DNA from: Oscillospiraceae bacterium
GTDB lineage: Bacteria > Bacillota > Clostridia > Oscillospirales > Ruminococcaceae
DNA: 18,687 bases
Assembly: GCA_017416665.1 (NCBI GenBank)
Contig: JAFQBO010000096.1
Span: 1 to 18,687, forward strand
Direction of reading: 5' to 3'
The position numbers were made by a program, and so were the translations under genes. Under the pieces are notes generated by a model. The model saw only the letters and a program-made list of their open reading frames with translations, ran no database searches and was not told where the DNA came from. Positions 1-7,270 of this stretch are shown in pieces (within the stretch, counting starts at the first letter, position 1; the number at the start of each line of letters is the position of its first letter).

Positions 1-91
1 ACGAGTGGCTCTGCCCCTCGACCCCGCAAGCCTTTGAAAAGGCTTGACCGAAACTTTTAGTTTTGTAAATGCAGACTTTTTCGACAAACTG
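1..91 (+). mobile_element. Right end of the terminator-associated repeat (copy 0, partial)
   Basis: This stretch matches the right-hand third of the full repeat at 10573-10855. It has the hairpin CAAGCCTTT-GA-AAAGGCTTG at 27-46, the AAACTTTTAGTTTT hairpin at 51-64, and the right terminal repeat TTTTTCGACAAACTG at 77-91. The hairpin equivalent to 27-46 in the full copy reads CAAACTTTT-GA-AAAAGTTTG, so two base pairs have changed on both arms together. The left part of the copy lies outside the window. It abuts the hairpin at 92-119 exactly at the predicted element boundary. Identity as a repeat is seen directly; mobility is inferred. Confidence 0.8.
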
Positions 92-119
92 AAACGCCAC
101 AAAATTTTCTGTGGCGTTT
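92..119 (-). terminator. Hairpin terminator after the solute-binding protein gene
   Basis: AAACGCCAC at 92-100 pairs perfectly with GTGGCGTTT at 111-119 (9 bp) around a 10-nt loop. It lies 45 nt beyond the stop codon of the minus-strand gene that ends at 165. The T-tract on the minus strand is short (TTT), so strength is uncertain. The repeat element begins at the next base, as at the other copies in the window. Confidence 0.65.
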
Positions 120-164
120 AGGTTTATAAAATTTATTTGGCAACCATATGATGTATCTTTTATA

Positions 165-1490
165 TTAGTTTTCTTTCTTATAACCGTTTAATTCAACATC
201 AATTACGCCTTTATATGAATCTCTGATTTCTGTCCATGTTGAAGGAGCATCAGCATAACCTGTAAGGAGTGCATCATTCATATTGTTGATTGCACCTCTT
301 TCGTTGTATTCGGTTGTTGCATTTGAAATTGCCTTGCTCATGCCGTATGCAAAGTCAAACATAACATTGTCAGGACTTTTGAGTTCCTGGAGGAATGTGT
401 ATTGTTCTTCTGTAATACCGCTTTCAAGCTCAGCCTTTTTCTGTGCTTCGACATACTTTTCTTCTGTTACGGCAACTCTTTCACATTCGAGATATTTTGC
501 AACTGCTTCACCGTTCTGTGAATTCTTTACAAGCATTTTGGCATTTATGTCAGCTGTGACATTCTTGCCACTGCCGTCTTCTGACGGGAAAGGAACAAAG
601 AATACGTCAGCATCCTTGTTTTCCTTGTTTGAATCGGCAATGTCCCAAGAACCTGCACCGAGGAAGAGAATATCTTCATCAAGTTCGTCATACCATTCTT
701 CGTCGTACATAGCACCGCAGATCTGTTCGATAAGTTCACCGGCACTCTGGAGCTTTTCATTTTCAATATTGTTTGTAAAAGCAGAACCGTCATATGTTAC
801 ATATGGCTGACCTGTTGACTGCATGATGCCCTGACCGATCCAGCCTGCACAGCCTGTGCCTTCAAATGTTTTCATAAGCTCTACAAACTTTTCCCAGGTC
901 CATTTGCCTTCTGTGTAAAGCTTGTACGGATCTTCAAGTTCCATGTCCTTTATAGCCTTTCTGCTATAAATAAGTACAACAGGATTGTTTATATTTGTAG
1001 GAACGGCATAGTAACCACCATTATAAGCCATCTTGTCGGCAAGACCTTTCATGTCCTTCCATAATTCGTCATTGAAATCAACATAGTCATCAAGTGGCTG
1101 GAAAAGATCAGTGAAAACGCCGTAAGGAATTGCATTATCGGTATAAGGGAACATGTCAACCTGTTCACCGCCGAGTACTGCCTTTGAAAGATCGTCAAAT
1201 TTTGTGGCATGTGTTGTCGGAATCCATTCTATTTTACCGCCGTAAACATCTTCAAAAAGTGTAAGCGGAATACTTCTGCTTTCACCATTCTGAGGATTGA
1301 GATCATAGTCAGACATGAAATAAATTGTACCGGCACCTGCTTCTTCTGTAGGTGCTTCTGTTGTTTCTGTTGCTGATGACTCCTGTGATGAAGTTTCAGA
1401 TGATGCCTGTTCTTCCTTGTCACATGCAGTAAAACCTGTTGTGAGAACAGCAATACCTGAAAGTAAAGCCAATATCTTTTTAATTTTCAT
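165..1490 (-). CDS. Sugar-type ABC transporter solute-binding lipoprotein (orphan)
   Basis: A 441-residue extracellular substrate-binding protein of the family 1 (sugar) type. The N-terminus is a lipoprotein signal: KIKK, a hydrophobic stretch, then GFTAC with the lipidated Cys at residue 23. A Ser/Thr/Glu-rich linker (about residues 24-52) tethers the globular part to the membrane. The body has the usual landmarks of the class, such as a VDMFPY-like segment, the YYAVP segment near residue 160 and a WTWEKF segment. No permease or ATPase gene is near, so substrate and partner are unknown. It begins 24 nt after ricT, with AAGGAG ahead of the ATG, and appears to be the last gene of the speA-darA-holB-ricT operon. 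It could serve a transporter encoded elsewhere or act as a sensing component. Confidence 0.85.
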   Translation of the reverse strand: MKIKKILALLSGIAVLTTGFTACDKEEQASSETSSQESSATETTEAPTEEAGAGTIYFMSDYDLNPQNGESRSIPLTLFEDVYGGKIEWIPTTHATKFDDLSKAVLGGEQVDMFPYTDNAIPYGVFTDLFQPLDDYVDFNDELWKDMKGLADKMAYNGGYYAVPTNINNPVVLIYSRKAIKDMELEDPYKLYTEGKWTWEKFVELMKTFEGTGCAGWIGQGIMQSTGQPYVTYDGSAFTNNIENEKLQSAGELIEQICGAMYDEEWYDELDEDILFLGAGSWDIADSNKENKDADVFFVPFPSEDGSGKNVTADINAKMLVKNSQNGEAVAKYLECERVAVTEEKYVEAQKKAELESGITEEQYTFLQELKSPDNVMFDFAYGMSKAISNATTEYNERGAINNMNDALLTGYADAPSTWTEIRDSYKGVIDVELNGYKKEN

Positions 1491-1514
1491 AAGTTTCTCC
1501 TTTTTATTTATATT

Positions 1515-2378
1515 TTATTTCTCTTCAAGACTTTTAAGAGCTTTAAGCTCTTCTTTGTTTACTCTGATTTCTGCGTCCTTTATAACAGTGACTTCATCTC
1601 TGTTTGCATAGACTGGAACGTCATTCTTTTCAGGCTTGATTTTCAGCTTACCCGTGATAAGATTTGCTTCTTCAACATAACCTTTGCATTCAGGCGTTTT
1701 TACATACGCTCCGACTTTAGGTGTGATTTTGAGCAGATCTTCATATGCAACCTGTTCATGCTTCAGACAGCACATAAGTCTGCCGCATGTACCTGAAATT
1801 TTTGTAGGATTAAGAGAAAGTCCCTGTTCCTTCGCCATTTTTATCGACACCGGCTGAAAATCTCCCAGAAATCCCTTGCAGCAGAATTCTCTGCCGCATA
1901 TACCAAGACCGCCGAGAAGTTTTGCTTCATCTCTTACGCCGATCTGACGCAGTTCAATTCGTGTTCTGAAAACAGATGCAAGATCCTTTACAAGTTCACG
2001 GAAGTCAACTCGGTTTTCAGCTGTAAAGTAAAAGAGAATTTTATTGTTGTCGAATGTACATTCAACATCAACAAGATTCATTTTAAGCTTTCTGAACGCA
2101 ATTTTTTCAAGGCATATGTCAAAAGCTTCCTTTTCCTTTTGCTTGTTCTTTTCAACTATTTTCATATCGGCAGGCGTTGCTTTTCTGATAATTTCCTTTA
2201 AAGGTGAAACTATTTCAGAATCTTCGACTTCTCTGTTTGCAAGAGCAACAAGTCCGCATTCAACGCCTCTTGCCGTTTCAACAATAGCATATTCGTTTGT
2301 TTCAAATTTTATTTTCTTAGGCGAAAAATAATAAACTTTACCGCCTTTTTTGAATTTTACACCAATTATTTCTACCAT
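1515..2378 (-). CDS. ricT: RicT/YaaT-family PSP1 domain protein
   Basis: A 287-residue PSP1-domain protein. The diagnostic feature is the conserved cysteine set in GICGREFCCKGF (Cys 161, 166, 167) and GTCGRLMCCLKHE (Cys 198, 203, 204). In Bacillus, RicT (YaaT) forms a complex with RicA and RicF that carries Fe-S clusters and promotes RNase Y-dependent mRNA maturation, and it affects sporulation and competence; that is family knowledge. The C-terminus is Lys/Glu-rich. The start lies 10 nt after the holB stop, and its ribosome site GAGGAAA overlaps that stop, which suggests coupled translation. The holB-ricT order matches the Bacillus yaa cluster, but yabA, which usually follows, is replaced by the solute-binding protein gene. 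Confidence 0.93.
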   Translation of the reverse strand: MVEIIGVKFKKGGKVYYFSPKKIKFETNEYAIVETARGVECGLVALANREVEDSEIVSPLKEIIRKATPADMKIVEKNKQKEKEAFDICLEKIAFRKLKMNLVDVECTFDNNKILFYFTAENRVDFRELVKDLASVFRTRIELRQIGVRDEAKLLGGLGICGREFCCKGFLGDFQPVSIKMAKEQGLSLNPTKISGTCGRLMCCLKHEQVAYEDLLKITPKVGAYVKTPECKGYVEEANLITGKLKIKPEKNDVPVYANRDEVTVIKDAEIRVNKEELKALKSLEEK

Positions 2379-2388
2379 TTAAGTTTCC

Positions 2389-3369
2389 TCAACTATCAAT
2401 AATTTCACCGCAAAGAGCAGACATTACCAGTGCTGAACTTACATTAGCTCTGATTTCCGATGCCGCCTTGTCCAGATATGTATGAATTTTCATTGCCGAT
2501 TTTACAGAAAGCTTTTCAGAAAGAACCGAGACTTCCGGTTTACAGCAGCTACTGCAGGAAATGTTAGGGTTATATCTGATTGCAACACAGTCCCTTATTG
2601 CATTGTCAAGCATTTTAAGAAATTCGGCAGTTATTGACCTGTCTTTGAATTCAGGATCGGAAAAAACAGTTAAAAGACTGTATTCGTCCTTGTTTATTAT
2701 ACTATTGACTGCTCTTTTTGTCAATGCCGAAACAGACTGAAGTTGCGGATTTTCCATATATTCAATGCACATTCCTATATTTGAACCAAAGGAATTGACA
2801 GCATTTTTAATATCGGTATCACTGTAATTTTTTTCACTGAGAGCTGTAATACACTCCTTTTCAGTGCATGCCGATGCACCTACAGAAGTTACTCTTGAAA
2901 TGATTGTAGGCAGGAATGCATCTTTTGATTTTGCGGTGAATATAAAACGTACATGAGCAGGCGGTTCTTCAATAATTTTCAGCAGGGCATTCTGTGCAGG
3001 CAGCTGAATATTGTCGGCATCTGCAAAAATATATATTTTTATGTCAGAATTGTTAGGTACGACAAATGCGTCCGTACATACATGACGACAGGTTTCAACA
3101 GTATATGTATTAAGCTTGCCGCTTTGTTCCGGAAAAATAATATCAGGATGGACATTTTTTTGAGCTATTCTGCATGAGTGACATTCACCGCATGGTGTAC
3201 CGTCATTTCTGTTTTCGCATAAAAGTGACATGGCAAGATATTTTGCAAGAGTTTTTTTGCCAAGTCCCTTTTCGCCGTATATCAGGAACGAGTGCGGTAT
3301 TCTTCCGCTTCTGAACATGGAAGAAAAAGTCTGTAAGGCAAAGCTGTTACCGTATATTTTTTCTGTCAT
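2389..3369 (-). CDS. holB: DNA polymerase III subunit delta' (clamp loader)
   Basis: A 326-residue AAA+ clamp-loader subunit. Walker A is GEKGLGKKT at residues 32-40, and a four-cysteine zinc module follows (Cys 51, 60, 63, 66). The segment QNALLKIIEEPP, then FIFTA and the ISRVTSV motif in the sensor-1/SRC position, are typical of delta' and of DnaX relatives. The single-domain length and the neighbours (darA before, ricT after) favour holB over dnaX. It works in the cytosol with DnaX and HolA to load the beta clamp. Its ATG overlaps the darA stop in an ATGA arrangement, so the two are translationally coupled. The Walker A lysine is intact, whereas E. coli delta' has a degenerate site. Confidence 0.93.
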   Translation of the reverse strand: MTEKIYGNSFALQTFSSMFRSGRIPHSFLIYGEKGLGKKTLAKYLAMSLLCENRNDGTPCGECHSCRIAQKNVHPDIIFPEQSGKLNTYTVETCRHVCTDAFVVPNNSDIKIYIFADADNIQLPAQNALLKIIEEPPAHVRFIFTAKSKDAFLPTIISRVTSVGASACTEKECITALSEKNYSDTDIKNAVNSFGSNIGMCIEYMENPQLQSVSALTKRAVNSIINKDEYSLLTVFSDPEFKDRSITAEFLKMLDNAIRDCVAIRYNPNISCSSCCKPEVSVLSEKLSVKSAMKIHTYLDKAASEIRANVSSALVMSALCGEIIDS

Positions 3370-3689
3370 AGCTTTTCAAACCGTTCTATATCCGTTACGA
3401 AAACAGTTGCACCGCCGACAGCTATTTCCACTGGGAATGTTGCACTCGAACCGATACCGCTTGAGGCGGCTGACTGTACAAACTGTTTTCTTTTGTGACT
3501 TTTGGATTTTATTATTTCAATTGCCTCATCAACCTTTTCGTTTTCAGTACAGATAAGAAAGGTTGTATTACCGGAGCTTAAAAATCCTCCTGTAGAGGCA
3601 AGCTTTGTAGCATAAAAACCGTTTGCTGTAAGTGATTTTGAAACGGCGTGACTGTCATCACCGTTTACAATAGCAAAAATAAGCTTCAT
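3366..3689 (-). CDS. darA: Cyclic-di-AMP receptor, DarA/PstA family
   Basis: A 107-residue PII-like protein of the cyclic-di-AMP receptor family (formerly YaaQ). The N-terminal MKLIFAIVNGDD strand and the ASTGGFLSSGNTTFL segment (residues 31-45) are characteristic; the TGGFL(S/R)xGNTT stretch forms part of the nucleotide pocket in family structures. The protein acts in the cytosol as a c-di-AMP sensor with a poorly defined output. AAGGAG lies 10 nt ahead of the ATG, and the 3' end overlaps holB by 4 nt. In Bacillus the darA-yaaR-holB order includes yaaR and tmk close by; both are missing here. Confidence 0.94.
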   Translation of the reverse strand: MKLIFAIVNGDDSHAVSKSLTANGFYATKLASTGGFLSSGNTTFLICTENEKVDEAIEIIKSKSHKRKQFVQSAASSGIGSSATFPVEIAVGGATVFVTDIERFEKL

Positions 3690-3715
3690 ATATACTTAAT
3701 CTCCTTGATAGGTTA

Positions 3716-3729
3716 CGGCAATATTGCCG
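3716..3729. other. Perfect 14-bp palindrome between speA and darA
   Basis: CGGCAATATTGCCG sits in the 46-bp gap between the decarboxylase stop and the darA start. It has no T-tract, so it is not a convincing terminator. It could be an mRNA hairpin that modulates darA translation or a small operator. No function is claimed. Confidence 0.4.
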
Positions 3730-3735
3730 CATATC

Positions 3736-5022
3736 TTATTTTATCACATTTACAACTGAAATTCCATAGTTTTTGAAAATTTTAATTAAATTTTTATTTA
3801 TCACTTCTCCGCTTACTGCAATCGGTACGGCAGGAGGACACGGAACATTTACCATGGCACATATTCTGCCATCAGCATCATTGACGTTTATCGTCTCAGA
3901 TTCGGACATTACCGCTTCTCTTATGCTCATTTTTCTTTCAATATGCGGAAACTCAATAGCTGTATCAGAAAGAGCAGGCTTTGGCTCGCACAGCATAAGC
4001 AGCATAGTGAGTATTTCTATTTCACGTGCTGTATTCTTAGGTGAAAAAAGCAGGACAATGCAATATTTGTCAGCATATTCACATTCAACATGCTTTTCAC
4101 GGAGCTGTTCTGCCAGATCAATACCATTGCACAGTAATGTCAGATGAAAAGGTTCAGAGCTGTAAACCTTGTATTGTCCACTGATTTTTTTACGAAGCTT
4201 TTCAAGAGCATTAACAACTTCAGCTGTATCACTCTGAAGTTGATTTTCTATATAGTCGTTGCACAGATCAAGTGATGCCATAATAAGATAACTCGGACTT
4301 GTTGATGCAAAAAGTGACATAGTTTGTTTTGCCCGGGAAATATATTTTTCGTAATTTATGTGAAGATATGCTCCGCCTGTCAGACACGGGAGCATTTTGT
4401 GTGCCGAATCACAGCACATGTCCGCACCCTGTATTATCGGGTGATTTTCCGTTCCTGCGGTGTGAGCACCGTGAGCGTTGTCAACGAGCAGTATTGCATC
4501 ATATCGGTGACATACTTCTGCAATAGCTTTTATATCGGCTGTTTTTCCAAGGTAGTCGGGCGATGTTATATAAACACACGCATTTGAAGTGTTTTTCAGT
4601 TCTTTTTCAACAGCCTCTGCGGTTATCTCACCTGAAAGAAAACCGGCTCTGTAATCAGGGTAAATCCACTGAGGCTGAATATCAAGCAATGCACAGGCAG
4701 ATAAAAAGCTTCTGTGAACGTTTCTCACAGCGATAATACTGCGTTTTTCAAACTTTGCAAGTGCAAGCATAGTCTGTATACACAGGGTAGAACCGCCTGC
4801 ACTGTAGCAGGTCATTTTTGTTTTAAAAAGAGCCGAGGCATTTTTCTCACTCTGTGCTATTATGCCATCAGCTTCAAAAAGACTGTCCGCACCGTTTATT
4901 TCGGTTATATCATAGGCAAATGAAATTTCAGCAGGCGACTTGCCTTTATGACCGGGCATATGCAGACGGAGTTTTGGCTCCTGTTCATATTTTTTCAGAA
5001 AATCATATATTGGTGTTTCCAT
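3736..5022 (-). CDS. Orn/Lys/Arg decarboxylase-like PLP enzyme (SpeA/YaaO type)
   Basis: A 428-residue fold-type I PLP enzyme of the Orn/Lys/Arg decarboxylase major-domain family. It has the early LRLHMPGHKG motif (residues 18-27), the cofactor-binding VDNAHGAH segment (Asp181), and the Schiff-base lysine in SAHKM (Lys209). It matches the short Gram-positive class represented by YaaO/SpeA and lacks the N-terminal wing domain of the E. coli inducible enzymes. The probable reaction is decarboxylation of a basic amino acid (arginine, or lysine/ornithine) toward polyamines; which substrate is used cannot be read from the sequence. It heads the darA-holB-ricT run, as yaaO does in Bacillus. Its ribosome site GAAAGGA lies between a terminator T-run and the ATG, leaving no room there for a promoter. 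Confidence 0.88.
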   Translation of the reverse strand: METPIYDFLKKYEQEPKLRLHMPGHKGKSPAEISFAYDITEINGADSLFEADGIIAQSEKNASALFKTKMTCYSAGGSTLCIQTMLALAKFEKRSIIAVRNVHRSFLSACALLDIQPQWIYPDYRAGFLSGEITAEAVEKELKNTSNACVYITSPDYLGKTADIKAIAEVCHRYDAILLVDNAHGAHTAGTENHPIIQGADMCCDSAHKMLPCLTGGAYLHINYEKYISRAKQTMSLFASTSPSYLIMASLDLCNDYIENQLQSDTAEVVNALEKLRKKISGQYKVYSSEPFHLTLLCNGIDLAEQLREKHVECEYADKYCIVLLFSPKNTAREIEILTMLLMLCEPKPALSDTAIEFPHIERKMSIREAVMSESETINVNDADGRICAMVNVPCPPAVPIAVSGEVINKNLIKIFKNYGISVVNVIK

Positions 5023-5040
5023 TGAATTCCTTTCAGCATT

Positions 5041-5072
5041 AAAAAAGGAACGCCTTACATTGAAAGCGTTCC
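5041..5072 (-). terminator. Intrinsic terminator after the small lipoprotein gene
   Basis: GGAACGC (5047-5053) pairs with GCGTTCC (5066-5072). On the minus strand the hairpin is followed by six T residues (5041-5046). It lies just after the lipoprotein stop at 5090 and only 19 nt before the decarboxylase ATG. It therefore either terminates the lipoprotein transcript or acts as an attenuator for the downstream operon. Confidence 0.85.
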
Positions 5073-5089
5073 ATAAATATTATCTTGAA

Positions 5090-5470
5090 TTATTCCTTAA
5101 CGAAAGTAACCTTTCCGCCTTCGCCGAATTCGTCACCTTCCATAACGATCTTTTCAGAATCTTCATCATAGTAAAGCTTTGCGCCGTCTTCTTCCTTGAG
5201 AACGTTATCCTTTAATTCGTATTCTTCTTCTTCCTTTTCGCCGTTCATGTCAATAATGAGCTTATCTTCTGTAACTTCAAGCTTCATTTCAAGTTCAACG
5301 CCGTATGTTTCAGCAAATGTGCTTGGATCAAGTTCAAGACCTTCCATTGAAATCTTGTCACACTTCCATGTACCGATAATGTCATCTTCGATACCGCCAC
5401 AGCCGGTTAATAATACTGCTGATGAAAGACCAGCGAGTAATACTGCTGAAACTCTCTTTAAAATATTCAT
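5090..5470 (-). CDS. Small secreted lipoprotein of unknown function
   Basis: A 126-residue protein with a clear lipoprotein signal peptide ending LLTGC (Cys24). The mature part starts with GIEDDIIGTWKCDKI, a pattern seen in lipocalin-like bacterial lipoproteins in which an IxGTW motif opens a small beta-barrel. The rest alternates strand-like segments with very acidic turns (EKEEEEYEL, GDEFGEGG). I do not recognise a specific family and claim no ligand. It has its own promoter at 5521-5549 and terminator at 5041-5072, so it is probably monocistronic. Confidence 0.85.
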   Translation of the reverse strand: MNILKRVSAVLLAGLSSAVLLTGCGGIEDDIIGTWKCDKISMEGLELDPSTFAETYGVELEMKLEVTEDKLIIDMNGEKEEEEYELKDNVLKEEDGAKLYYDEDSEKIVMEGDEFGEGGKVTFVKE

Positions 5471-5520
5471 AATCTCTATACCTCACAAAATATAATCAGT
5501 GAATTCAAATCACTAATTAT

Positions 5521-5549
5521 ATTATACTTTTTTTTACATCATTTGTAAA
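5521..5549 (-). promoter_or_regulatory. Sigma-A-type promoter of the small lipoprotein gene
   Basis: On the minus strand a -35 box TTTACA (5544-5549) and a perfect -10 box TATAAT (5521-5526) are separated by 17 nt. They lie about 50 nt ahead of the ATG at 5470. An inverted repeat AGTGA-N7-TCACT (5498-5514) lies between the -10 box and the start codon, in the early transcript or an operator position. The 5471-5602 gap holds nothing else except the imperfect hairpin at 5555-5602. Confidence 0.8.
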
Positions 5550-5554
5550 TTGAT

Positions 5555-5602
5555 AAAACCACTAATTTTCATTATCTATTTTATTACAAAATTGGTTGTT
5601 TT
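5555..5602 (-). terminator. Imperfect hairpin directly after the LRR gene stop
   Basis: The arms AAAATTGGTTGTTTT (5588-5602) and AAAACCACTAATTTT (5555-5569) are complementary at 13 of 15 positions, and the outer arm begins at the base next to the stop codon. The loop is long (18 nt) and no long T-run follows. A weak terminator or 3'-end stabilising stem is likely. Confidence 0.45.
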
Positions 5603-6583
5603 TTATTCTGTAGCCGACTGATTTGCTGCTGCATACAGTTCAGCAGGAGTTGAGTCAAATGACCAGTCTGTCAGTTCTTCTTTGGTTCCGTCATAGTTTC
5701 TTTTGTAGACGTGTATGCCTTCTGTTGAGAATTCTGTATCGGTTGAGAAGTAGTACTGCTTGAAGTTATCATCATAGTCACACTCAATTTCAAATCCGCC
5801 CTGTGCAATAAGCGGAACAAACTTGTTTCCATTTGCTGTAGCATAAATCTGGGCATAAGTATTAAGATAACCGTAAATTGTAACACTGCTGTCAACGGCA
5901 TTCTGTCCTACCGATCTGAGACCCGATTTGATTGTTAAAGTTGAAAGCTTGTCACAGTTGTCAAATGCATTTGCACCGATATGTACAAGTCCGTCAGGAA
6001 GTGTAACGGAAGTTATGTTTTCCTGTGAGAAAACGCCGTTGTTTGCAAAGGCGGAGTTTGCAATAACTTTTATGCCGTCCGGAACTTCGATTTCTGTTTC
6101 GCTTCCTGTGTAAAGATACAGAATATAATCATTGATTACTGCAAAATCAGTTTCCGTTTCAGCAAGAAGTGCCGTTTCAAATCCTGTATTTGAAAAAGCA
6201 AGTTCACCCATCTGTGCAATAGTATCTGGAAGTGTAACCTGAGAAAGTGTAAGGCAGTTTGCAAATGCAAGTGATCCAATATCACAGATACTTTCAGGAA
6301 CGACAACACTTGTTATGTCACTTCCGAGAAATCCGTTCTTGCATATTCCTGTAACGATTTTTCCATCAAGTACGTCAGGGAGAACAACATCACCCGTAAC
6401 ACCTGTTTTTGAGTATTCGCTTTCTGCAATTGAAATAGTACCGTCTGTATTTTCAATATACTTGTATCTTGAGTCATCTGCTGAGATGATATAGTTTTCA
6501 TCAGCGTGAAGATGAAGAATTGGAAGTGATGCAGTTATAAAGGCTGATGCAATAACTGCCGTTAATTTTCTGAATTTTTTCAT
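5603..6583 (-). CDS. Secreted BspA-like leucine-rich repeat protein
   Basis: A secreted protein of about 326 residues. I chose the ATG at 6583 over one nine codons upstream because AAGGAG sits 6 nt ahead of it and because it falls one base after the GtrA stop. The signal peptide is KKFRKLTAVIASAFITA followed by a hydrophobic run to about residue 27. The middle holds BspA-type (TpLRR/LRR_5) repeats such as DITSVVVPESICDIGSLAFANC, then similar units ending SLAFANC, ELAFSNT, NSAFANN and NAFDNC. The last ~75 residues look like the opening of a bacterial Ig-like domain and stop abruptly at NQSATE, with no sorting signal, anchor or dockerin. BspA-like proteins often bind surfaces or polymers; the ligand is unknown. 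Confidence 0.85.
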   Translation of the reverse strand: MKKFRKLTAVIASAFITASLPILHLHADENYIISADDSRYKYIENTDGTISIAESEYSKTGVTGDVVLPDVLDGKIVTGICKNGFLGSDITSVVVPESICDIGSLAFANCLTLSQVTLPDTIAQMGELAFSNTGFETALLAETETDFAVINDYILYLYTGSETEIEVPDGIKVIANSAFANNGVFSQENITSVTLPDGLVHIGANAFDNCDKLSTLTIKSGLRSVGQNAVDSSVTIYGYLNTYAQIYATANGNKFVPLIAQGGFEIECDYDDNFKQYYFSTDTEFSTEGIHVYKRNYDGTKEELTDWSFDSTPAELYAAANQSATE

Positions 6584-6584
6584 T

Positions 6585-7064
6585 TTATTTCTCCTTATTC
6601 TTAAATACAAAAATTTTACTTATAATATAGTTGAGTATCAGAACTATTACATTTGCGGAAATTTTTGTAATCCAGTAGTTTATTCCGATGAGTGAATAAC
6701 CAATCCACATCATGACCGTTTCCACAATAAGTGTAAATACACGTCCGCCGTAAAATGATAATGCTTCTGACAGCAAAGCCTTTTTTCCCGAAGCCTCTGA
6801 ATCAAAAACCCAGAGTCGGTTTGTAATGTACGCAAACGTTACAGCACAAATCCATGAAAAAACCGTGCTTACTACTGAAACGGAATTTGCTCCGAAACCA
6901 AGTGTTTCAAGAGCGGCTTTTGAAATTCCTGCTGAAACAAAGCTTACGGCTGTTGTGAGAACGCCGAAGAAAAGATACATCAGAACCTCTTCGTATTTGT
7001 AATACAGCTTCTGAATCTTCTCAGGAAATATACCAATACAGGTTCTTGCTATTTTCTTGAACAT
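6585..7064 (-). CDS. GtrA-family small membrane protein
   Basis: A 159-residue integral membrane protein with four hydrophobic segments. The landmarks are YLFFGVLTTAVSF, a second helix with WICAVTFAYITNRLWVF (the N-R-x-W-V-F motif typical of GtrA/DPMS-like proteins), a third helix, and a final helix ending NYIISKIFVFKNK, which repeats the K-x-x-V-F theme. Family members assist transfer of polyprenyl-linked sugars across the membrane for cell-surface glycan modification. The ribosome site is CGGAGTG. It is followed immediately by the LRR gene, whose ATG lies 1 nt after this stop, so the two form a coupled pair. No glycosyltransferase gene is adjacent. Confidence 0.88.
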   Translation of the reverse strand: MFKKIARTCIGIFPEKIQKLYYKYEEVLMYLFFGVLTTAVSFVSAGISKAALETLGFGANSVSVVSTVFSWICAVTFAYITNRLWVFDSEASGKKALLSEALSFYGGRVFTLIVETVMMWIGYSLIGINYWITKISANVIVLILNYIISKIFVFKNKEK

Positions 7065-7222
7065 TTTTTCACTCCGTTTTCTGAAAATATTAAAATATAA
7101 AACATTTTGGTATGAAAATGTACCTCTATTAATGTAACATATTTCTGCAAAAATAACAAGTACTTTTTAAAAATTCTACATTTTGCATATTGATATTTTT
7201 ACGCAAATATGATAATATTGAT

Positions 7223-7250
7223 TATAACAGTATAATTTTATGCTGTTATA
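7223..7250 (+). promoter_or_regulatory. Perfect inverted repeat around a -10-like box before the HlyC/CorC gene
   Basis: TATAACAG (7223-7230) and CTGTTATA (7243-7250) are exact inverted copies around a 12-nt spacer that begins with TATAAT (7231-7236). The spacing suits either an operator over the promoter or a 5'-UTR hairpin, about 20 nt ahead of the start codon. No good -35 box fits TATAAT; an alternative is TTGATA (7190-7195) with GATAAT at 7211-7216, 15 nt apart. The remainder of 7065-7222 is AT-rich with no gene. Confidence 0.5.
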
Positions 7251-7270
7251 TTTAAATTTTCGGAGGATTT

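Noticed and set aside
283..810. Plus-strand ORF of 175 codons antisense to the solute-binding protein gene
   Set aside because: The Ser/Ala-rich translation is what arises opposite a Glu/Ala-rich coding strand. The minus-strand protein has clear family motifs.
2389..3369. dnaX (tau/gamma) instead of holB
   Set aside because: The protein lacks the long C-terminal DnaX domains and sits between darA and ricT, the conserved position of holB.
6583..6610. Upstream ATG at 6610 for the LRR protein
   Set aside because: It would overlap the GtrA gene and put extra charged residues ahead of a normal signal peptide. The ATG at 6583 has AAGGAG at good spacing.
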